A stretch of 9,208 nucleotides of DNA from Gammaproteobacteria bacterium (GTDB lineage Bacteria > Pseudomonadota > Gammaproteobacteria > Competibacterales > Competibacteraceae), in assembly GCA_020047885.1 (NCBI GenBank), contig JAIFNF010000189.1, positions 1 to 9,208 of the forward strand, written 5' to 3'. Position 1 is the first letter of the stretch. Every line of letters begins with the position of its first letter. Positions 1-5,468 of the stretch are shown piece by piece. The notes below the pieces were generated by a model. It had not been told where the DNA came from, made no database searches, and was given only the letters and a program-made list of their open reading frames with translations. The translations under genes and the position numbers were made by a program.

Positions 1-111
1 GAGGAAACGGCTCCCCCGGTAACTGAGGAAACGGCTCCCCCGGTAACTGAGGAAACGGCTCCCCCGGTAACTGAGGAAACGGCTCCCCCGGTAACTGAGG
101 AAACGGCTCCC
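1..111 (+). repeat. 24-bp tandem repeat, about 4.6 copies
   Basis: Four identical 24-bp units lie at 1-24, 25-48, 49-72 and 73-96. The first 15 bases of a fifth unit (97-111) are also identical. Each unit encodes EETAPPVT in frame. The copies match exactly even at third codon positions, which points to recent expansion by slippage or recombination. The array may extend beyond the left edge. Confidence 0.97.
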
Positions 112-312
112 ATCGAAGTAGAGCCGGAAATTATCGAAGTAGAGCCGGAAATTATCGAAGTAGAGTTGGAAATTATCGAAGAAATGAATATGTCGTCAGT
201 CGAAACCGAGGATGCGCTTGACTATGGAGGTGGAGATCCGTATGAGCCTACCGAGTCTGGTGAAGGGTTTAGTGAAACCATCAACCCTGATTCGGATGGG
301 GGTGACTTCTAA
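1..312 (+). CDS. C-terminal part of acidic tandem-repeat protein (5' end outside window)
   Basis: The reading frame is open from the first base to a TAA at 310-312, giving 103 residues of a protein whose start lies outside the window. It opens with four exact copies of the octapeptide EETAPPVT and a partial fifth. Three heptapeptides follow, EPEIIEV twice and ELEIIEE once. The last ~42 residues are non-repetitive and acidic, rich in Glu, Asp, Gly and Ser, and end in GGDF. I see no membrane segment, cysteine or catalytic motif in this part. Pro/Thr/Glu repeats of this kind occur in linkers and in surface or envelope proteins, so function cannot be assigned. A strong terminator follows, so it is probably not cotranscribed with the genes downstream. 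It could still be a substrate of that locus, because it offers many side-chain carboxylates, but this is speculation. The coding call is fairly safe because both repeats keep the frame. Confidence 0.75.
   Translation, partial: EETAPPVTEETAPPVTEETAPPVTEETAPPVTEETAPIEVEPEIIEVEPEIIEVELEIIEEMNMSSVETEDALDYGGGDPYEPTESGEGFSETINPDSDGGDF
121..183 (+). repeat. 21-bp tandem repeat, three copies
   Basis: Units at 121-141 and 142-162 are identical and encode EPEIIEV. The third, at 163-183, differs at three bases and encodes ELEIIEE. The 9 bases at 112-120 match the end of a unit, so the 21-bp array starts inside the last 24-bp unit. The two arrays therefore abut within one gene, and both have lengths divisible by three. 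Confidence 0.95.
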
Positions 313-334
313 CCTTTTAGTCAAGGGTTGAACT

Positions 335-370
335 AACGGGGCTTCTCATACAGAGAAGCCCCGTTTTTTT
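335..370 (+). terminator. Strong rho-independent terminator after the repeat protein gene
   Basis: A perfect 13-bp stem is formed by AACGGGGCTTCTC (335-347) and its exact reverse complement (353-365), with loop ATACA. Seven T residues (364-370) overlap the end of the stem and follow it. The stem is GC-rich and starts 22 bp after the TAA of the repeat protein gene. It should isolate that gene from the operon beginning at 528. Confidence 0.95.
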
Positions 371-456
371 ATATATCAATAATATAATACTTGATTGTCC
401 TGAACTAATAGTTAGAGAGGCTTATTCTTGATAAAAGCGAGGTAATTCACCGTATT

Positions 457-470
457 AGTCTTGCAAGACT
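457..470. promoter_or_regulatory. Perfect 14-bp palindrome, possible operator
   Basis: AGTCTTGCAAGACT is fully self-complementary with no central gap. It covers the proposed -35 box and lies 57 bp upstream of the ATG at 528. A gapless dyad of this size suits a dimeric DNA-binding regulator better than an RNA hairpin, which would need a loop. No regulator gene is visible in the window. Confidence 0.35.
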
Positions 471-489
471 GTTCCAAAGCTTCTATCAT
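461..489 (+). promoter_or_regulatory. Candidate sigma-70-type promoter for the operon starting at 528
   Basis: TTGCAA (461-466, 4 of 6 consensus bases) and TATCAT (484-489, 5 of 6) are separated by exactly 17 bp. This is the best-spaced pair I found between the terminator and the ATG at 528, and it would put transcription start near 496 with a leader of about 30 nt. The -35 box lies inside a perfect palindrome. The assignment is by eye and the region is AT-rich, so a chance match is possible. Confidence 0.4.
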
Positions 490-492
490 ATC

Positions 493-502
493 GTTAATTA
501 AC
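493..502. promoter_or_regulatory. Perfect 10-bp palindrome near the proposed transcription start
   Basis: GTTAATTAAC is self-complementary and overlaps the position where the candidate promoter would start transcription. It differs in sequence from the 14-bp dyad, so the two would not be sites for one factor. An AT-rich 10-bp palindrome can occur by chance; it is noted mainly for its position. Confidence 0.2.
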
Positions 503-527
503 CCACTCATAATTTAATCATTCAACC

Positions 528-3500
528 ATGTCAACGATGCACTTACTCAAACGCTTTGATAGCGCCCAATTATTTCGTTTGTTCGTAGATGGCCGGTTTC
601 AAAAGAAATATAACGGATGGGTAGGATACGAAGCTGGTGAACCCGGATCGGTCCAAGCTCTGATTAATGGCTTTGTGTTTATGCTAGATCACTTTGATCT
701 CACTGCGGGTCTGCGAGCTACCTACCTGCTAGACCTTCACAAAGTGTGTATGGGGGGCGTACAAACTAAAAATCTCAAGTCATCTCCTGGTGATTTGAGG
801 TTTCTCAACGCAGGCATGCCTTTCTTCCCCAAGACCACTACACTGGAAAACCTAGAAGAAATTCTGGATATGCGAAGGGGAGATGAAACAGCAGTATTTA
901 ATAATGCTGCTTATGCTAAGTCTGCTGACGATCTCCATGCTCGTGAACTCCACAACGCTATTCAGCGCTTAGGCAAGCTCAACTACCGTAACTGGTACCC
1001 TAATTTATCACCAGACCAGCAACTTGCGCTCGAAAAAAAATCTGGTTTGTCGGCCTTCTATGAAGCTAAACATGCTGTGCAAATGCAGTTTGTACGAAAA
1101 GTAGATGAGATCGTAGACCGATTTAATCAATCTATATCTGCTGCTACCATCAATGACGAACGCTTACGCGCAATCGCATTACTGGTGCGAGAACTGGAAT
1201 TGTTGCACCCATTCCCGGACGGAAACTGTCGTACCTTTGCCTGCGTACTACTGACGCAATTACTACTAAATTACGAATTTCTGCCTGCATTATTAGACAA
1301 TCCTAATCTTGATGGAGAGTATTCACTGGATCAATGGATTGCAGAAATACGTAATGGCATGGTAATGATGGAAATCTTGCTCAAGGATCCGGTCGCCCGT
1401 GTTTATGATTACTCGATTATCGATGCCAACCCCGATCACCGGCTTACTTTCGCCAAAATGTCCCGAGAGTTAGTTGAGAAAATCAATAGCCATCAAGAGA
1501 TTTTCCTCACACCTGAGCGCTTGATCAGCTACACAGGAGGCCGTTGGCATGCACCGTGTCCGCCTTTCCTACGTTTTACTGGTGTAGGTACCTACAATAC
1601 CTATTCCCCAGGCAACGTTTACTTCGCGCTTGAAATGGCTTCCTGGGAAAAAGATGGTAAAGACATTCGCTCTGCACTCACTCGCGTATTGGCTAAAGAC
1701 ATGCGAGTTCTGGTACTGGATCGGCCGGAATATGCTGACGGTTGGAACATCCCGGTGTGTCTGGTACCCGATGCTTTGACTGCCTTTAAACAAGTAGCTA
1801 GAACTGTTCGTCAGGAACTCAACCCCCTGACGCTACTTATCACCGGCACTGAAGGTAAGACCGGAGCCAAGGTTCAACTGCTCCACCTGTTAAGCCACCA
1901 GACCCGCGTTCATGGTGTACGTAATAGCGCCAACACGGAAATACCTGTTCTAAAATCTCTGGCTAACTTAAAGGTTGACGACGAAGTCGAGATTAACGAA
2001 GTATCCGTTGGTGCGGACGAGGCTATTCGTGTTGAACGTGCGATGGCCGTTAACCCTGATCTGTGCCTGTTTACTCACCTCGGTCCCAACCACATGGACA
2101 TCCATAAGACCCTGGATAATCTGTTGTGGGCCAAATCTTCGGTGGTAGTCGGTCTGCGCGATAAAGGTATTTGTATTGTAGACACCACGAATACCCATTG
2201 CGAGAACCTGAAGGCATGTATTTTGAAGCGTAGACCGGATGCCCGCATCATTGGATACGGCACTACTCCCGAAGATACTGCACAACTAATTAATAGCACC
2301 TTCGATATCGATCGATTGGGTTGGCACGTGCGCGCCAGAATTGAAAGTGAGGAAGTCAATTACTTCCTTCCAATAGTGCAGAATCACGCACCATTAGCCA
2401 GTGTTGGCGTGTTGCTTACCATTAAACAGGCAGGCTTCGATGTACTACGCGCTGCCTCTGATTACGCTTCGCTACAGCCCTTTGAAACCATGGGGCAGGT
2501 CACATTGCTACCCAAGGATGGTGGGGAAGTGCTTTTCTACGACCAGAGCCGCCGCGGTGGCATTTCAGGCATGCGATCCGCGTTTATCGACTTAGCGAAC
2601 ATCAAAGGTAAGGTCAAGGGCAGAGTAGTGGCCTTGGTGGGAGGCATCTCGGTATTGCGAGACGGTGACTGGACCCGGGAGGTGCATCACCAGTTGGCAG
2701 AACTAATTAACCAAAGCCCCATAGATCGACTATTTACTACTGGCAATTATTTCAATTATGTAAGTGAGGCGCTTGAACGCATCCCCGTAAAACACAGCAA
2801 TGATCTGGAAGAACTGGCAGCTACCCTCGTCCAAGAAGTACAACCAGGAGATTTACTATTTATTATTGGCAGTGCTTATTTATATCTGGGTCGTGTGGCT
2901 GAGCGAGTCCGTGAGATATTGACGACGGGCAAGCAAACTGCCAAGGTGGTGGTGGGCGACCACCCACGAGCCGCTGAGTATCGGTTGCTCAAGGTGTATG
3001 AAGACATCACTAAAGGAGTCGGCGCGGTCAAAGCATCAGCTTCAAACGGCGTGACGTTTACCGAATACCAAGCCGCGTTGACAAAACATAAAGACTACGC
3101 ATCCTACCGTGGATATTTGCTGTTCGGTTTCTTCAACAAACTGAGCCAACTGCTTCCTACACTGCGCCCCCTACGCTGTGTTAACACGGAAATTTCGGTT
3201 ACTGATTGGAAAAACTATGTTGTCACTCCAGCATTCTGCCAACGCTGGTTCAACAACCTCGACAAAAAAAACAATGTCAATAACAAGCAAATATTTGGCA
3301 GTTTCTTCGATTTTGGAGACCCTGACTATTTACTCCACTTGGATGCAGCAACCGCCAATTTACACATTGGGCTGGTGCACTGTCCGAACGAAGCCAGTAC
3401 CTACAAACCTAAGCCCATGAGTCGGCAAGAGAGCGAGCAATTGCTTCAGCGGTATCCGGCACTGCAAGTACTTAAACCAGCCTACCGTACTTGGGGGCCG

Positions 3501-3647
3501 CAGTGGTTGTCTGTCGATATTGGCCGTTTCATTGAGCCTAATCAACCCGACATCTTTCTGGCAATGGCAGACACAACCAATAGTCTTATGTTTTTCAACT
3601 TCATTCGACCTTTCGTCCAGGCACTCGATGCGAGTCTTATAGGTTAG
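528..3647 (+). CDS. Fic-domain / MurF-like ligase fusion protein (1039 aa)
   Basis: Residues ~1-290 form a Fic-type region. SPGDLRFLNAG (86-96) resembles the substrate flap, and HPFPDGNCR (227-235) matches the Fic active-site motif HPFx(D/E)GNGR except that the second Gly is Cys; the His, Asp, Asn and Arg are kept. Fic enzymes transfer AMP, or in some cases phosphocholine, to hydroxyls. Residues ~345-830 look like a whole MurF ligase: an N-terminal domain with a PGNVYFAL segment (361-368), an ATP loop GTEGKTGAK (440-448), EVS (491-493), the metal/ATP segment LGPNHMDIH (518-526), K536 at the usual carbamylated-lysine region, and a C-terminal domain ending in a GDLLFIIGS stretch (774-782). MurF-type enzymes form amides using ATP. 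Residues ~830-1039 match nothing I recognise. No signal peptide or membrane segment is seen, so it is probably cytoplasmic. The ATG at 528 has a poor ribosome site, but it aligns without a gap with the start of the paralogue at 8685. The stop is 3 bp before the next gene. Confidence 0.85.
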   Translation: MSTMHLLKRFDSAQLFRLFVDGRFQKKYNGWVGYEAGEPGSVQALINGFVFMLDHFDLTAGLRATYLLDLHKVCMGGVQTKNLKSSPGDLRFLNAGMPFFPKTTTLENLEEILDMRRGDETAVFNNAAYAKSADDLHARELHNAIQRLGKLNYRNWYPNLSPDQQLALEKKSGLSAFYEAKHAVQMQFVRKVDEIVDRFNQSISAATINDERLRAIALLVRELELLHPFPDGNCRTFACVLLTQLLLNYEFLPALLDNPNLDGEYSLDQWIAEIRNGMVMMEILLKDPVARVYDYSIIDANPDHRLTFAKMSRELVEKINSHQEIFLTPERLISYTGGRWHAPCPPFLRFTGVGTYNTYSPGNVYFALEMASWEKDGKDIRSALTRVLAKDMRVLVLDRPEYADGWNIPVCLVPDALTAFKQVARTVRQELNPLTLLITGTEGKTGAKVQLLHLLSHQTRVHGVRNSANTEIPVLKSLANLKVDDEVEINEVSVGADEAIRVERAMAVNPDLCLFTHLGPNHMDIHKTLDNLLWAKSSVVVGLRDKGICIVDTTNTHCENLKACILKRRPDARIIGYGTTPEDTAQLINSTFDIDRLGWHVRARIESEEVNYFLPIVQNHAPLASVGVLLTIKQAGFDVLRAASDYASLQPFETMGQVTLLPKDGGEVLFYDQSRRGGISGMRSAFIDLANIKGKVKGRVVALVGGISVLRDGDWTREVHHQLAELINQSPIDRLFTTGNYFNYVSEALERIPVKHSNDLEELAATLVQEVQPGDLLFIIGSAYLYLGRVAERVREILTTGKQTAKVVVGDHPRAAEYRLLKVYEDITKGVGAVKASASNGVTFTEYQAALTKHKDYASYRGYLLFGFFNKLSQLLPTLRPLRCVNTEISVTDWKNYVVTPAFCQRWFNNLDKKNNVNNKQIFGSFFDFGDPDYLLHLDAATANLHIGLVHCPNEASTYKPKPMSRQESEQLLQRYPALQVLKPAYRTWGPQWLSVDIGRFIEPNQPDIFLAMADTTNSLMFFNFIRPFVQALDASLIG

Positions 3648-3650
3648 TGT

Positions 3651-4730
3651 ATGTACGAGTCTCTTACCAATGCGCATATCTATACCCCTGGTCCAGTCAA
3701 GATGGCAAGTGACACCCTGAGTTTGGGGGGTGTTCAAACACCTTATTTTCGCAATAATGTTTTCTCAAAATTAGTACTAGAATGCGAATCTCTACTACTA
3801 CTCTTGGCTCATGCCCCGACAGGAAGCCGGGTAGTTTTTCTTACAGCAGCAGGTACCGCCGCCATGGAAGCCACCGTCATAAACCTGCTTTCGCGCAAAC
3901 GGCCTGTAGGTATCATCAACGGTGGTACTTTTGGTCAGCGTTTTGTTGATATTTGTCAAGTACATCAAGTGCCAGTTCAGGAGGCGCGGGTCGACCGGGA
4001 TCCGCTTTCTGACGGCGTAGCTTTATCTGCCTTTCATGATGTGGGAGCCTTGCTTGTCAACGCGCATGAAACCAGTATTGGTCACAGCTACGACTTACGC
4101 ACCACTGGAGAATGGTGCCGCCAACACAGTGCATTGCATATAGTGGACGCTATCAGTCTTTTTGTAACCGACCCAATCGACATGGAGATCGACGGTATCG
4201 ACGCACTGATCATCTCCTCACACAAGGGCTTGGCACTGCCGCCGGGTCTCGCCATGGTGCTGCTCTCACCCAAGGCACTGGCGCAAATTCATTTTAGTGG
4301 CTCCTACTACTTGGACTTTGCTTCACATCTACGCGATGGCGAACGCGGCCAGACTCCTTTCACTCCAGCGGTTTCGATCTTCTTGCAGTTACACCAGCGG
4401 CTTAATCAGTTAAACTGGCATGGCCTACACACCGAATGGCAACGTGCTGCCGACGTAGCTGCATACTTCCGGCGAAGCGTGGCGAAGTTACCAATCAAAC
4501 CCTACTCCATACACATGCCCAATGCCATGACCGCGTTAGAAGTCACAAACGGCGAATCCGCCGCACAAATAGTCCAAGATTTGGAAACGCAATATCACTG
4601 CGTTGTCGCACCGAATGGCGGCGCACTTCGTGATAAAGTGTTTCGCGTTTCTCATATGGGCGCAATAGATCGGGCGGACATGGATTATCTTATTATAGCT
4701 TTGAATAGTATCATGGGAGCAGGCAAGTGA
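3651..4730 (+). CDS. Class V PLP aminotransferase, 2-aminoethylphosphonate transaminase-like (359 aa)
   Basis: This is a fold-type I aminotransferase of normal length for the PhnW/serine-pyruvate group. TPGPV (12-16) is the typical N-terminal motif. GTAAME (68-73) fits the phosphate-binding turn, D166 in VDAIS should contact the PLP ring nitrogen, K192 in SSHKGLALPPG is the Schiff-base lysine, and R332 in FRVSHMG is the usual carboxylate-binding arginine. PhnW interconverts AEP plus pyruvate with phosphonoacetaldehyde plus alanine; related enzymes act on serine, alanine or glyoxylate. The next gene encodes a LicC/PntC-like nucleotidyltransferase, and this pair is known, sometimes fused, in phosphonate biosynthesis, which favours AEP formation here. 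Substrate assignment is inference. The gene starts 3 bp after the upstream stop, with AGG at 3641-3643 as a modest ribosome site, and its last 4 bases overlap the next start. Confidence 0.85.
   Translation: MYESLTNAHIYTPGPVKMASDTLSLGGVQTPYFRNNVFSKLVLECESLLLLLAHAPTGSRVVFLTAAGTAAMEATVINLLSRKRPVGIINGGTFGQRFVDICQVHQVPVQEARVDRDPLSDGVALSAFHDVGALLVNAHETSIGHSYDLRTTGEWCRQHSALHIVDAISLFVTDPIDMEIDGIDALIISSHKGLALPPGLAMVLLSPKALAQIHFSGSYYLDFASHLRDGERGQTPFTPAVSIFLQLHQRLNQLNWHGLHTEWQRAADVAAYFRRSVAKLPIKPYSIHMPNAMTALEVTNGESAAQIVQDLETQYHCVVAPNGGALRDKVFRVSHMGAIDRADMDYLIIALNSIMGAGK
4715..4730 (+). promoter_or_regulatory. Ribosome site and GTGA stop/start overlap fixing the GTG start
   Basis: GGAG (4716-4719) lies 7 nt before a GTG at 4727-4729. 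That GTG overlaps the TGA (4728-4730) of the aminotransferase gene. The GTG start gives a protein beginning MKVLIMAAGVGSR, which is how this nucleotidyltransferase family normally starts. The overlap suggests translational coupling and matched amounts of the two enzymes. Confidence 0.85.
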
Positions 4731-5443
4731 AAGTCCTCATTATGGCTGCGGGTGTCGGTAGTCGTATCAGTCGCCACCTGCAGAATCAGCCTAAATGCTG
4801 TGTTGACATTGAAGGTAAGCCCCTCATCAAAGCCACCTTGGAATTGCTTAATCGTAGGGGCCTGTACAACATTGCCATCGTCACCGGTTACCAGGAAAAA
4901 TATATTCACCAAGCGTTGGAAGGATTTCAATACATCCGTTATTTTAATCCTTTTTATCGAGTAGCTAACTCGATTTCATCAGTCTGGTTTGCACGTGAGT
5001 TTCTGGCTGGTGATGATCTTATTATCATGAATGGTGACGTATTTATGGAAGATACTGTAATCGATCAACTACTGGCCGACAATCGCTCTCCCTTGCTACT
5101 CGGCGATAGCACCCGCATCGTTGAAGCTGACTACCGTTTTCAATGGACCACTGATCGCTTACTTAAATATGGTAAGCAACTCAGCAATGAGGATACTACT
5201 GGTGAATATGTCGGTATTGCGAAAATAAGCCGTGAATATCTTGTGGGTTTTCGTCAACGTGTGGTTGATGCGATGAGTGCAGAGGACTATCAATGTTGGT
5301 GGGAAGACATCATCTATCGTACCGTTGACCAAGGTGAGGATGTCTATATCAAGGATATCGCTGGACACTTTTGGGCGGAAGTTGACTATATTGAAGATTA
5401 CGAGAGGATTAAACTTTTTATCCGTCAAAATCGTATTCACTGA
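4727..5443 (+). CDS. LicC/PntC-like sugar-phosphate-type nucleotidyltransferase, probably a cytidylyltransferase (238 aa)
   Basis: The fold is the NTP_transferase (MobA/RfbA-like) Rossmann type at full single-domain length. AAGVGSR (7-13) with K23 in QPKC is the nucleotide and phosphate loop. NGDVF (102-106) supplies the metal-binding D104. FNPFYRVANSISS (73-85) resembles the choline-phosphate or aminophosphonate cytidylyltransferase signature, GEYVGIAKIS (159-168) is the usual mid-domain strand, and AEVDYIEDYE (217-226) carries the second metal-binding acid, D220. Members make CDP-choline from phosphocholine (LicC) or CMP-AEP from AEP (PntC). The coupled aminotransferase upstream favours the AEP-type reaction, but phosphocholine or a sugar phosphate cannot be excluded. 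The product would be a cytoplasmic activated donor, possibly for the Fic domain encoded at 528. The next gene begins about 20 bp after its TGA. Confidence 0.82.
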   Translation: MKVLIMAAGVGSRISRHLQNQPKCCVDIEGKPLIKATLELLNRRGLYNIAIVTGYQEKYIHQALEGFQYIRYFNPFYRVANSISSVWFAREFLAGDDLIIMNGDVFMEDTVIDQLLADNRSPLLLGDSTRIVEADYRFQWTTDRLLKYGKQLSNEDTTGEYVGIAKISREYLVGFRQRVVDAMSAEDYQCWWEDIIYRTVDQGEDVYIKDIAGHFWAEVDYIEDYERIKLFIRQNRIH

Positions 5444-5452
5444 CACTCATGC

Positions 5453-5468
5453 AAGGATTATGATGATG
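5453..5468 (+). promoter_or_regulatory. Ribosome site with three consecutive ATG codons deciding the start of the next gene
   Basis: AAGGA (5453-5457) is followed by ATG codons at 5460, 5463 and 5466, all in frame. Spacing is 2, 5 and 8 nt respectively, so 5463 or 5466 is the likely initiator. A longer reading frame opening at 5277 would lie inside the nucleotidyltransferase gene in another frame and has no support. The three candidates change the protein by at most two residues. Confidence 0.7.

Noticed and set aside
1..183. Tandem repeats as a CRISPR array
   Set aside because: Units of 24 and 21 bp follow each other directly with no spacers, keep one reading frame and encode a regular peptide.
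383..388. Perfect TATAAT as a -10 box
   Set aside because: The matching -35 position falls in the terminator arm and T-run and has no TTGACA-like hexamer. The region is AT-rich, so a chance match is likely.
1569..2359. Minus-strand open frames of 74-105 codons inside the gene at 528
   Set aside because: They lie fully within a well-supported gene, have no recognisable motifs, and no ribosome sites of note. They reflect the codon use of the + strand gene.
1845..3020. Mur-like region as cyanophycin synthetase or poly-gamma-glutamate synthase (CapB)
   Set aside because: There is no ATP-grasp part in the same chain as in cyanophycin synthetase. The segment before the ATP loop matches the MurF-type N-terminal domain better, and no CapA/CapC-like genes are nearby.
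5277..5462. Upstream extension of the HExxH/LRR/ATP-grasp gene to an ATG at 5277
   Set aside because: This part lies inside the nucleotidyltransferase gene in another frame, has no ribosome site, and its translation looks like an out-of-frame shadow. AAGGA followed by three ATG codons at 5460-5468 marks the real start.
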